Of a stretch of 18,290 nucleotides of DNA, positions 1 through 9,561 are shown piece after piece. The first letter of the stretch is position 1; the number at the start of each line of letters is the position of its first letter. The DNA lies in assembly GCA_964643885.1 (NCBI GenBank), contig CAZXUI010000086.1, forward strand, positions 1 to 18,290, read 5' to 3'. Source of the DNA: CAADGL01 sp964643885. Lineage in GTDB: Bacteria > Planctomycetota > Phycisphaerae > UBA1845 > Fen-1342. Under the pieces are notes generated by a model. The model was not told the origin of the DNA. It made no database searches and saw only the letters and a program-made list of their open reading frames with translations. The position numbers were made by a program, and so were the translations under genes.

Positions 1-43
1 AGAGCAGCTTGCTCGTGCGCTGGGCTCCGGCCGCTGGTCCTGC

Positions 44-142
44 CGCACGCTTTCAGCGTGCGATGCGCGACGGCGCGCGACCCAGGGCGGCGCTCGCTTC
101 GCTCGCTGGCCCTGGGCTGTCCTGCCACGCACCTTCGGTGCG
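44..142. repeat. Cluster of three short hairpins, REP-like
   Basis: Three inverted repeats lie in about 100 bases. CGCACGCT at 44-51 pairs with AGCGTGCG at 55-62 around a TTC loop. CCCAGGGC at 81-88 pairs with GCCCTGGG at 109-116 around a GC-rich centre (GCTCGCTTCGCTCGC). CGCACC at 128-133 pairs with GGTGCG at 137-142, again with a TTC loop. All arms are perfect. There is no T-run, so this is not a classical terminator. The arrangement resembles intergenic REP-type repeats of GC-rich planctomycete genomes; that is inference. Its limits are uncertain because it reaches the left edge. Confidence 0.5.
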
Positions 143-156
143 ATCCCGTTCGGCTG

Positions 157-264
157 CTACAAAGCAGGTGGGTGATAGGCCCCCCTGCGCCGCACGTCGA
201 CGCCGCCGTAGCAGTCGAGCATTCCCGGCAGGCCGCAGATGTACGGGTTGAAGTGCGCGAAGCG
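157..264 (-). pseudogene. Short coding-like fragment
   Basis: On the minus strand 35 codons run open between a TGA at 265-267 and a TAG at 157-159, with strongly GC-rich third positions. The translation starts RFAHFNPYICGLPGMLDCYG and continues for 15 more residues. There is no start codon at its beginning, and I do not recognise a family. It may be the 3' remnant of a gene cut by rearrangement, or chance. The call rests on codon bias only. Confidence 0.18.
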
Positions 265-318
265 TCACCTGACGCGGAGATGCGTAGTACACGGATTGCG
301 CGATCCCAACGCCAGGCG

Positions 319-1095
319 CTACTTCTCGGTGAATAAGGTCTCGGCCGGAATCCTGACCTTGAGAAGTAATGCCACTTGGAAAAGCCAGACCCACTGCGCA
401 CGCCAAAGCTCGTTCGCAAACTTTCCGAAATCGAATGCTTTGACAGCTTGCGCGTCGTGGTGGACGGCGTTGTGCCGAACGTCATCAAACTCCACGATCA
501 TCGAGCGGTCGAAATGCCACGGCGGATCGTTGAGCTTCGCCGGATGACCGACTAAACCCGTCAGTCGGTCCCACTTCGCCGCGAGGGTATCGCGCTCGGT
601 TTCGTCCCACCATTTCTCGATGTGGAAGTCCACCATGGCGTCGACGCCCTGGGTTTCCAAAGCCTCCACGGTGACGTTTCGTCTTGCGATCCACTTCATC
701 GCCTGCTGGCGATTTCCGACCAAACCGAAACGAATGAGTCGCCACAGAAACCGCTCGTACGCATTGTGGAGCATGACGATAGCGGATATCTTCACGCCCT
801 GCTCTGCCATTGCGAGCTGGTGGTCCGCCAAGACTTGCGCGATTCCATGGTTGCTCTTTGTCTTGGCGGGCGTGTTGATGATCAGTCCCTCTGCCTCACC
901 GAAATCTAGGGCCAGACGAAGGCGGTCGGCCAACACATCCTTCACGCCTCCGACGCGGGCGTCCGCCGCGAAGTTCGCTACGAACACAGCTTGACCGTGC
1001 CAAACCCCGAATTCGGCGAAGCAACGGCCTAATGCAACGCCCAATTCCTCGTCCGTAGGGGCGCGAAGTGGAAAACTAGCGATCTGGTCGGCCAT
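319..1095 (-). CDS. Hypothetical protein with HEPN-like RxxxxH motif
   Basis: This is a 258-residue protein with no signal peptide or membrane segment. The C-terminal third carries DDVRHNAVHHD, in which R207 and H212 form an R-x4-H motif. That is the hallmark of HEPN-fold proteins, many of which are RNases of toxin, abortive-infection or CRISPR accessory systems. A helical stretch near residues 105-125 (HNAYERFLWRLIRFGL) fits the first helix of such a fold. The family assignment is my inference from the motif; the rest of the sequence is not recognised. The ATG at 1095 has no convincing ribosome binding site. The gene stands alone, with no MNT nucleotidyltransferase partner next to it, so it may be an orphan HEPN protein or one whose partner lies off the left edge. 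Confidence 0.6.
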   Translation of the reverse strand: MADQIASFPLRAPTDEELGVALGRCFAEFGVWHGQAVFVANFAADARVGGVKDVLADRLRLALDFGEAEGLIINTPAKTKSNHGIAQVLADHQLAMAEQGVKISAIVMLHNAYERFLWRLIRFGLVGNRQQAMKWIARRNVTVEALETQGVDAMVDFHIEKWWDETERDTLAAKWDRLTGLVGHPAKLNDPPWHFDRSMIVEFDDVRHNAVHHDAQAVKAFDFGKFANELWRAQWVWLFQVALLLKVRIPAETLFTEK

Positions 1096-1134
1096 AGCGG
1101 CAACTGGTTTACTGGCGTCCTCAGGTTCAAGGGC

Positions 1135-1368
1135 TCAAGCGCCGATTGTTGCGCTCACCGTCGCGCTCCACGGTCGGACGTCGCCGCGCGAGTTGACGCA
1201 GCGCAGCATATAGTGCGCCGGCTTGCCGCGCTGCGCACCGTCATGGTTGCGCGTGTACGGCGCTCGCGTATCGACGGTGACAAACGTCAGTTCACCGGGA
1301 TCGACCGGTGGCGGGCCGACCACCTTCACGCGGAATTCTGCGCCAATCAGTCCTGCCGGCTTCGCCAT
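1135..1368 (-). CDS. Small protein of unknown function, beta-sandwich-like end
   Basis: This encodes 77 residues, beginning MAKPAGLIGAEFRVK and ending RGDVRPWSATVSATIGA. A GAGGAG ribosome binding site lies five bases before the ATG, which supports the start. The end (Y-x-R-x-VN-RGD-PWS-TVSATI) resembles the last two strands of a fibronectin-III-like module, and I recall similar endings on small planctomycete hypothetical proteins; this is a recollection, not a search result. It could be a complete small protein or the surviving end of a larger one. It lies 39 bases upstream, in the minus-strand sense, of the HEPN-like gene and may share a transcript with it. Confidence 0.5.
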   Translation of the reverse strand: MAKPAGLIGAEFRVKVVGPPPVDPGELTFVTVDTRAPYTRNHDGAQRGKPAHYMLRCVNSRGDVRPWSATVSATIGA

Positions 1369-1377
1369 GGGCGCTCC

Positions 1378-1452
1378 TCAACTTCGGCCCAGGCGGCCAC
1401 GGCCGCCCTTGTGACCTTTCTGCGCTGGCGGCGCGGGCGGGTCGGTCATCAT
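1378..1452 (-). CDS. Possible 24-residue leader ORF
   Basis: This is a tiny minus-strand ORF (MMTDPPAPPAQKGHKGGRGR then LGRS) ending nine bases before the ATG of the 77-residue gene; its stop overlaps that gene's GAGGAG ribosome binding site. The placement would allow translational coupling. It is basic and Pro/Gly-rich, with no recognised family and no clear ribosome binding site of its own. It may be spurious. Confidence 0.25.
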   Translation of the reverse strand: MMTDPPAPPAQKGHKGGRGRLGRS

Positions 1453-1829
1453 AACAGGCACCACGATCCGACCACGGGCCGCTCCGACGGATGAAGGGGA
1501 TTATCTGGCCGGGCCGGCGGCCTGTCCAGCCCAGCCGGGGAGCGGCACGGCTGAGCCGGCGACTGGCACGGCCGGCTCGGGGGCGTCTTCCAGTCTTTCG
1601 GGCGGTTCCCCAGACGGGTCGGGGGCAATCCGCGACGATTCGGGGGTGCCCCCGGATGAGCCGGGGAGACCGCTGCACGACCTACGCCAACGAAAAAAAA
1701 ACCCCCTTGCGGCCGGCACGGACACCGTTTACGCTCAAGTGGTATCCGTTCGATCACGGGAGTGCAAGACCTTCCTGGCGAAGACCGCCGTTACTAGCGC
1801 GGAGCGCCGCCGGGTCCAGACGAGCCAAC
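1453..1829. other. Gene-poor stretch, GC-rich
   Basis: No gene is supported here. A plus-strand frame stays open from 1415 to 1837 with a Ser/Gly/Pro-rich translation, but its only ATG is at 1646 and no ribosome binding site or family is visible. A run of nine A residues followed by CCCCC lies at about 1692-1705. Either decayed coding sequence or intergenic DNA is possible. Confidence 0.3.
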
Positions 1830-2549
1830 ATGCCTGAGCAGAATCCGAGATTCTGTGAGCAATGCGGTGCAGCCCTCTCCGCTGGTGGTCGATTCTGTCC
1901 ACGGTGCGGCCACGGCCAGACAGGGTCTTACTTTCCGCCGGGTGCCCAACGCGGTGTCGACGCCGTTAGCTCAGCCTGCCCCTACCCGCGGTATGGGGAC
2001 CAATACGTCGTTGGCTCGCTCGATGCGCCGTTGAGCGCGACGATCTTTTTCGGCATTACCCTGACCCTTGTGGGCTTCTTCGCTCCAAACCACGCCGAGG
2101 CAAGCGACGAGGCGAGCGCGTTGTACTCGCTGCTCATTCTCGTGCTAGTGGTTCCAACCGTTATCGCCTCGTGCGTCCTCCTGTACCGCTGGTGGGGCTG
2201 CTTACCTCCCGGGTGGAGACAGACCTCGCCCGGGAAGGCGGTGGGATTCTCGTTTATTCCGTTCTACTGTTTCTACTGGTGGTTCATCGCCTATGGCGGT
2301 TTGGCGAGCGACCTCAACCGATTCATGGACGCCCACGCCGTGCAGGGTGAGCGGGTGTCTACCGGATTGGCACACGGCTACGTAATCGTGAGTATTCTGA
2401 GTTTCGTGCTATGCTGGGTGCCGGTGGTTACGAATCTGATCGGGATCGTAGGGGTGATTCTCTACATCATATTCGCCGTATCAGCCACACGCGCGTGTAA
2501 ATCCGTGCTGAGCGCTGCGCCGACCAGCGGCGTGGCGCGCGTCCCATGA
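1830..2549 (+). CDS. Zinc-ribbon membrane protein
   Basis: This 239-residue protein begins MPEQNPRFCEQCGAALSAGG. C9-x2-C12 and C23-x2-C26 (CEQC...CPRC) form a zinc-ribbon of the kind often placed at the N terminus of bacterial membrane proteins. After a short linker come about four to five hydrophobic segments, near residues 67-85, 97-120, 140-160 and 180-215. The stretch TSPGKAVGFSFIPFYCFYWW followed by LASDLNR matches, by memory, a family of small membrane proteins whose function is not known. The ATG at 1830 was chosen because the zinc ribbon starts right after it; the upstream in-frame extension looks non-coding. No strong ribosome binding site is visible. It stands alone and no operon partner is apparent. 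Its role is unknown. Confidence 0.75.
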   Translation: MPEQNPRFCEQCGAALSAGGRFCPRCGHGQTGSYFPPGAQRGVDAVSSACPYPRYGDQYVVGSLDAPLSATIFFGITLTLVGFFAPNHAEASDEASALYSLLILVLVVPTVIASCVLLYRWWGCLPPGWRQTSPGKAVGFSFIPFYCFYWWFIAYGGLASDLNRFMDAHAVQGERVSTGLAHGYVIVSILSFVLCWVPVVTNLIGIVGVILYIIFAVSATRACKSVLSAAPTSGVARVP

Positions 2550-2757
2550 GGCATCGGTGGGACAGCCGACGACCCTGAGCACCACGTCGCCGACCACCAG
2601 CGGGTTCACCCACTGGCCGCCCGCGACCTCCTCCTCGACGTTGAACACGTTGTCTTACGCCGCGCCGCCGCTCTGCGTCCGGACGCCGTCGGCGCCCATC
2701 GCGGCCCGCACGGCCATCAAGCGCCCGCGGCGGGCGTGCAGGCGCCCGTAGCCTGAT
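2550..2757 (-). pseudogene. Decayed coding fragment with internal stop
   Basis: On the minus strand one frame reads MAVRAAMGADGVRTQSGGAA, then an in-frame TAA (2655-2657), then DNVFNVEEEVAGGQWVNPLV and VGDVVLRVVGCPTDAS. Nearly every codon ends in G or C, as in the real genes of this window, and the composition is protein-like. The same frame runs into the 3' end of the zinc-ribbon gene on the other strand, so any original C terminus is lost. Family unknown; a remnant is the simplest reading. Confidence 0.28.
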
Positions 2758-3018
2758 CATCGCGAACCCGGCAGGGTGTGCTGCGGCGAATGTCCAGGCG
2801 CCGCTTCCTCATCTCCGCTGCCCCGTCGGGGCAGGTGCGGGGACGAAGAGATCGCTTTCCACGGGTTCCGCCGCCGCCGCTTCCGGCGGCCGAAGCTGCA
2901 CCCCTGGCCGGATTCCCCGACCCCTCCGGCGCCGCGCCGGTCGCGGCCCGAAAGCGGCCGCCCCGCGGTCGGCGCGGTCGTACGTCCCACCGCGCGGCGT
3001 CTGGTACGATGATCACGG
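2758..3018. repeat. Intergenic hairpin region
   Basis: CTGCCCC at 2818-2824 pairs perfectly with GGGGCAG at 2828-2834 around a GTC loop. A second GC-rich inverted repeat (GCCGCC/GGCGGC) follows at about 2872-2891. No coding sequence is supported. A TGGTACGAT sequence at 3002-3010 resembles an extended -10 element just before the antitoxin gene, but no matching -35 is seen. Confidence 0.35.
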
Positions 3019-3027
3019 GTGACGACG

Positions 3028-3291
3028 ATGATCACGATCGACCACGAGACCGAATCGAAGCTCCGCCAGATTCTCGGCCAGGATATGGACCGGATCGCAC
3101 GCGATGCCCTGGTGGCCGAGGCTTATAGGACCGGCAAGCTCTCCATCGGGCAGGCGGCTCGGCTGCTGGGCCTCTTCATCCATGAGGCCCACGGCTTCAT
3201 GAAGGAGCGCCGCATTCCCGTCAGCTACGGCCTTGACGAGTTCGACGCGGATTGTGCCGGCCGGCGCGAGCTTCGGAACGGCGGGCCGTGA
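3028..3291 (+). CDS. UPF0175-family antitoxin
   Basis: This encodes 87 residues from the ATG at 3028; a GTG at 3019 in the same frame would add three. The body VAEAYRTGKLSIGQAARLLG followed by HEAHGFMKERRIPVSYGLDE is the UPF0175 signature: a helix-turn-helix-like segment and then a conserved ER-IP-x-Y tail. UPF0175 proteins are small putative DNA-binding antitoxins usually paired with DUF3368 PIN toxins. That is exactly the partner here: the stop TGA overlaps the toxin's GTG start by four bases (GTGA), so the two are translationally coupled. Such pairs are normally repressed by the antitoxin at their own promoter; an operator is not recognisable from sequence alone. Confidence 0.85.
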   Translation: MITIDHETESKLRQILGQDMDRIARDALVAEAYRTGKLSIGQAARLLGLFIHEAHGFMKERRIPVSYGLDEFDADCAGRRELRNGGP

Positions 3292-3776
3292 TTGTCGTCT
3301 CCAACACCTCGCCGCTGAACTACCTCGTCCTGCTGGGCAAAGTTCACGTGCTTCCCGCAATGTTCGGGGTGGTGTATGCCCCACCGGCCGTCGTCGCGGA
3401 GCTTTCGCGCACCGGAGCGCCGGCGACCGTGCGCGACTGGGCCGCGTCGCCACCAGCGTGGTTTCACGTGCAGGCGCCCCGCGAGATCGATGCATCGCTC
3501 GATCTCGACGCCGGCGAGCGGGAAGCAATCGCTCTCGCAGAGCAGCTCCACGCGGATCGCATACCGCTTGACGAGGCCAAAGCGCGGCAGGCGGCGATCA
3601 GTCGTGGATTGAGAGTGGCCGCGACGCTGGCCGTGCCGTTCGAAGCGTCCCAGCGCGGGCTGCTCGACTTCCGCCAGGCTGTTTCCGGCCTGCGGGCAAC
3701 GAACTTCTACCTCGACGAGAAGCTCGTCCAGGCTATTCTCGATCGGTCGCAAGGATCACACCGGCCGACCGGAACA
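3288..3776 (+). CDS. DUF3368 PIN-domain toxin lacking its own stop codon
   Basis: The GTG start overlaps the antitoxin stop. The product begins VIVVSNTSPLNYLVLLGKVH and follows the DUF3368 PIN pattern: SNTSPL at the N terminus, LDAGEREAIALAEQL in the middle, then RIPLDEAKARQAAISRGLRV and LRATNFYLDEKL near the end. PIN toxins are Mg-dependent RNases. The usual DD is DE here and the usual GT after RGLRV is AT, so activity may be reduced. The family is normally about 155-165 residues, which places the expected end near 3770. No stop follows in this frame: it stays open to 7781, across the antisense of clpB. The end given here is my estimate of the conserved domain's end. The 3' end was probably lost when the DUF5615 remnant came to abut it. 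Confidence 0.7.
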
Positions 3777-3905
3777 GATCATATCCGCCCCGGCGCAGCC
3801 ACATCACCAGCGGTCCGTCCACGCTCTCGCCGGCGAGGATCCTCACGCCGCGGACTCGTCGAGAATCACGAATTCGTCCGATGCGAGTGCGGCCGCGGAC
3901 GGCAT
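3733..3905 (-). pseudogene. Remnant of a second toxin-antitoxin pair (DUF5615-like toxin)
   Basis: On the minus strand a short frame (MPSAAALASDEFVILDESAA, TGA at 3843-3845) overlaps by GTGA a second frame starting at the GTG 3844-3846: VRILAGESVDGPLVMWLRRG then YDLFRSAGVILATDRE and a TAG at 3733-3735. The second matches the N terminus of DUF5615 PIN-like toxins (MRILADESVD-P-V--LR--GHD). That family is about 110-120 residues, but only 37 remain, and the expected central part is missing. The four-base overlap is the standard antitoxin-toxin junction, so the first frame is probably the tail of the cognate antitoxin. Its 3' end overlaps the PIN toxin's 3' end on the other strand. Confidence 0.45.
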
Positions 3906-3995
3906 GATCCGGATACGTCGCCAAGCCCCACTTCCCGGCGCGCCGCCGCCGCACGGCGGCCGATCGTCGACCTGCACAGCGCGCCCACCACCGCG

Positions 3996-6752
<2,757 letters not shown>

Positions 6753-7145
6753 GCGGGCGTACTTCCTTTCAGGCCGGCGCACTTCTCTGCCGGCCAGCGG
6801 GAACGCAGCACGTACCGTTCCGCTGACCAGCGTGTACGTAAGCCATTGAAAATAAATTGTTTATGTGATTTTGTGCGGCCAGCCGGCGCTGCCAGATTGG
6901 CACGGGATCGGCGGGACTGTCGCGACGCGGACCGGCCCGGAACGAAAACGGGCCGCGCCCGGTATCTCGCGATTCCGGACACGGCCACTGTCAGGGCGGG
7001 CTACCCAGTCCTCAGACAACCAGCGGCGCCGGCCGGCCGTTGCCGGGTCGGAACGACACCGTCCGGTGATGAACTCATGTCGCGGCGCGGCGGATCGCCT
7101 TGCGAAAACGGGCACGAACCGGCCGCACCCGCAGCAGCGTACGCT
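6753..7145. other. Intergenic region upstream of clpB
   Basis: No gene is supported here. An unusually AT-rich block at about 6846-6878 (TTGAAAATAAATTGTTTATG) stands out in GC-rich surroundings 95-125 bases before the clpB start and probably holds its promoter, but I cannot fix -35 and -10 hexamers. The remainder is GC-rich and carries no obvious operator or CIRCE element. Confidence 0.3.
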
Positions 7146-7823
7146 TCAGCGGCCGGCGAGCTTGGCATCGAGGATGGCCGCGAACTCGTCGACGGTGCGA
7201 TAGCCCGCGATCAGCTCGCTGTCGACGAAGAATGTCGGCGTGCCGGTGACGCCGAGAGCGGTGCCGGAGGCGATGTCGCCCTGGACGCGGTCCGCAGCGC
7301 GGCGCGATTCGCGGCAGACCTGGTGGGCCCCGACGTCGAGGCCGAGCTGCTCGGCGTGGCGATTCAGTGCGTCGGGGCTGAGGTCGGACTGATCTGCAAA
7401 AAGCGCGTCGTGATATTCCCAGAAGCGGCCGCGTGTCGCGGCACAGTGAGCGGCGCGGGCGGCCGCGTCGGCATTCGCGTGTATAGCGCGGAGCGGGAAG
7501 TGGCGGAAGACCCAGCGGACGCGGCCGGTCTCGATGTAGCGCCGCTCGATCTCTGGGAAGACCTCGCGCGCGAAGGCGCCGCAGACGGGACACTCGAAGT
7601 CGCCATACTCGATAACGGTCACGGGAGCGGAGAGGTCGCCGAGCACGTAGTCGTCGGCGCGAACGGCCAGGTGGCCGCGGCGAGCGTCGTCGGCCGGGTC
7701 CGACGTGCCGTCCGCATCGGTGCCGGAGAGCGACAGGCAGCCGGACAGACAGGCGAGCGAACAGGCGCCGACGATCCATGAGAACAACGCGCTTGCGGCG
7801 TGCGGGGCACGAAGCTGGAACAT
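7146..7823 (-). CDS. DsbA-family thiol-disulfide lipoprotein
   Basis: This 225-residue protein has a lipoprotein signal peptide (hydrophobic ALFSWIVGACSLACLSG, lipobox LSG-C29), so it is probably anchored in a membrane facing the periplasm. Thioredoxin fold of the DsbA/Thioredoxin_4 type: VTVIEYGDFECPVCGAF carries the active-site CPVC (C78-C81), and GVTGTPTFFVDSELIAGY near the end carries the cis-proline TP that packs against it. The N-terminal linker is acidic. The ATG at 7823 was chosen because GGGAGGGG lies eight bases upstream and the signal peptide begins there; the frame stays open further up without a plausible signal. It could act as an oxidase, an isomerase or a reductase; the CPVC dipeptide does not settle which. 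The secreted dockerin proteins next door carry conserved cysteines, so they are possible substrates, which is inference. Confidence 0.9.
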   Translation of the reverse strand: MFQLRAPHAASALFSWIVGACSLACLSGCLSLSGTDADGTSDPADDARRGHLAVRADDYVLGDLSAPVTVIEYGDFECPVCGAFAREVFPEIERRYIETGRVRWVFRHFPLRAIHANADAAARAAHCAATRGRFWEYHDALFADQSDLSPDALNRHAEQLGLDVGAHQVCRESRRAADRVQGDIASGTALGVTGTPTFFVDSELIAGYRTVDEFAAILDAKLAGR

Positions 7824-8013
7824 TGAACCCCTCCCATTGGCAGGGCCCCGGGTGATGCAGGCGGGCCCCCGCCCGGCCTGCTGAGCGCATATTACGACTC
7901 CGGATTCGCCGATCCGCAAGCCTTTTTTCGAGTGGGAATGGGGATTTTTTGCCATCGGCGACGCCACAGTTGGCGTGTCACCCGGCGGCGGATTCGGGTA
8001 CCATCGATGCCGA

Positions 8014-8035
8014 CCCGCCCGAGCGCCCGGGCGGG
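8014..8035 (+). promoter_or_regulatory. 5' leader hairpin before the beta-propeller gene
   Basis: CCCGCCCG at 8014-8021 pairs with CGGGCGGG at 8028-8035 around a six-base loop, ending 17 bases before the GGAGAGGG ribosome binding site (8053-8060). An eight-pair all-GC stem in this position could affect ribosome loading or mRNA stability; a role is inferred only from position. A TACCAT at 7999-8004 could be a -10 element, but no well-spaced -35 is seen. Confidence 0.35.
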
Positions 8036-8064
8036 CGTCTCACGACCCGTCAGGAGAGGGAATC

Positions 8065-9504
8065 ATGCCAGGAACAGTGCGAAGCGCGTATCGGCACATA
8101 TGGAGTGCGGCGGCGATGCTGGCGGTCTTGCCGGCCGCGACGGCCCAGGACTGGACCAACCTGGGGGGCAACGCCGCCCGCAACGGCCAGGCGGCCGTCC
8201 TGGGGCCCACGCAGGCGGACCTGCTCTGGAGCGCTCCGGGTTTCTCGATCATCGCCTGGCACCCGGTGATCGAGGGCGACCGGGTGTTCGTCATCCGCGA
8301 AAGCGGCTTTCCGCAGAACGGCGGGCCGCCGAACGACATCCTCGTCTGCTACGACCTGCACACGGGGGCGGTGCTGTGGGACGAGGTGCTGCCCTTCGGC
8401 GGAGACACGAGCGTCGAGTGGATCGCGTGGATCGCGGGCGTCAGCAACGGGCAGGTGTACGCGTCGCGGGCGTCACACTCCCAGCCGCAGCCGATCCGGG
8501 CCTATGACGCGGCCACCGGCGCGTTTCTCTGGGAGAGCGCCTATGCCACGCAGGCGTTCGCGTATGACGGCGTCGTGTTCGCCGACAACGGCGACCCGAT
8601 CGTGGGCGATTTCAACAGCGTCGTCCGCATCAACGCCGTGGACGGCAGCACGGTCTGGAACGTGCCGCGGGCGTGCGCCGTCAGCGGCAACTGCGGGGCG
8701 GCGCTGAGCGACTCGGGCGTGTTCATCGACGATGTCGCCCCCGGCGGCAACATCGTCCGCAAGCTCGACCCCAACAGCGGGGCGACGCTCTATGACAGCC
8801 CCGTGATGGCCGGCTTCACGAACCAGAACTCGCCCTTCGCTTCACCCGACGGAAGCACGGTCTATTTCTCGCGCACACAGAACAACGTGGCGGTGGACTT
8901 TCTCTTCGCCTTCGAAGACACGGGCATCTCGCTGGTCGAGAAGTGGAACCGCCCGGTGCGCTGGACCACGTCGCACGAGCACGGCATCGGCCCCGACGGC
9001 AGCATCTACACGTTCACCCAGGCCGACGAGTTCGTCCGGCTCGATCCAGATACCGGCGACATCATCGGCAACGCCGGCGTGCTCAGCCCGCTGGGCAGTC
9101 CGAACCTCAGCCCCAAGACGGCCGTCGACGGAGACGGGAACGTCTACGTGAGCAACGGCTGGGCCAGCTCGCCGGCGACGAATGGGCGGCTGTGGGCCTT
9201 CTCGGCCGACCTGACCCAGTCGCTGTTCACGCTCAACCTGGACCGCCAGAACCAGGGCGGTCCGGCCCTGGGCACCGACGGGACGCTGGTCGTCGCGGAT
9301 CGCGCCGGGGTGTTCGCCTATCGCGGGCCGGTGCCGTCGTGCGCGGGAGACGTGGACGGCGACGGCGATACGGATTTCGATGACCTGGTCGGCCTGCTCG
9401 CCGACTATGGCTGCCCGGCCGGGTGCGTCGCGGATCTCGATGGCGACGGGGACACGGACTTTGACGACCTGATCGTGCTGCTGGGCGATTACGGCTGCAA
9501 CTGA
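8065..9504 (+). CDS. Secreted PQQ-like beta-propeller protein with dockerin tail
   Basis: This 479-residue exported protein has a signal peptide (SAAAMLAVLPAATAQ) probably cleaved just before the mature QDWTNLGG. Repeated blade motifs of the PQQ/BamB kind run along residues 80-330: VCYDLHTGAVLW, IRAYDAATGAFLWES, VRINAVDGSTVWNV, VRKLDPNSGATLYD, FVRLDPDTGDIIG. A paired dockerin module forms the last ~55 residues: GDVDGDGDTDFDDLVGLLAD, then DLDGDGDTDFDDLIVLLGDY, ending GCN. Each half is a calcium-binding loop plus helix. The ATG has GGAGAGGG five bases upstream. The propeller may bind a ligand or act as a scaffold; no quinoprotein catalytic residues are recognised. The next gene starts 57 bases downstream on the same strand, so they probably share a transcript. 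Confidence 0.85.
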   Translation: MPGTVRSAYRHIWSAAAMLAVLPAATAQDWTNLGGNAARNGQAAVLGPTQADLLWSAPGFSIIAWHPVIEGDRVFVIRESGFPQNGGPPNDILVCYDLHTGAVLWDEVLPFGGDTSVEWIAWIAGVSNGQVYASRASHSQPQPIRAYDAATGAFLWESAYATQAFAYDGVVFADNGDPIVGDFNSVVRINAVDGSTVWNVPRACAVSGNCGAALSDSGVFIDDVAPGGNIVRKLDPNSGATLYDSPVMAGFTNQNSPFASPDGSTVYFSRTQNNVAVDFLFAFEDTGISLVEKWNRPVRWTTSHEHGIGPDGSIYTFTQADEFVRLDPDTGDIIGNAGVLSPLGSPNLSPKTAVDGDGNVYVSNGWASSPATNGRLWAFSADLTQSLFTLNLDRQNQGGPALGTDGTLVVADRAGVFAYRGPVPSCAGDVDGDGDTDFDDLVGLLADYGCPAGCVADLDGDGDTDFDDLIVLLGDYGCN

Positions 9505-9561
9505 CCGCAACGGCCGCGGCGTGACGGGGCGGACGGGGCGGGTGCGAAGGAGGGTGCGCGC

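Noticed and set aside
290..304. CGGATTGC match to the CRISPR repeat near the left edge
   Set aside because: Only eight contiguous bases match, without the rest of the repeat.
1624..1637. Possible tracrRNA anti-repeat (GGGCAATCCGCGAC) similar to the repeat's reverse complement
   Set aside because: About 12 of 14 bases match, but it lies 16 kb from the array with no longer pairing and no nearby terminator; chance is likely in this GC-rich window.
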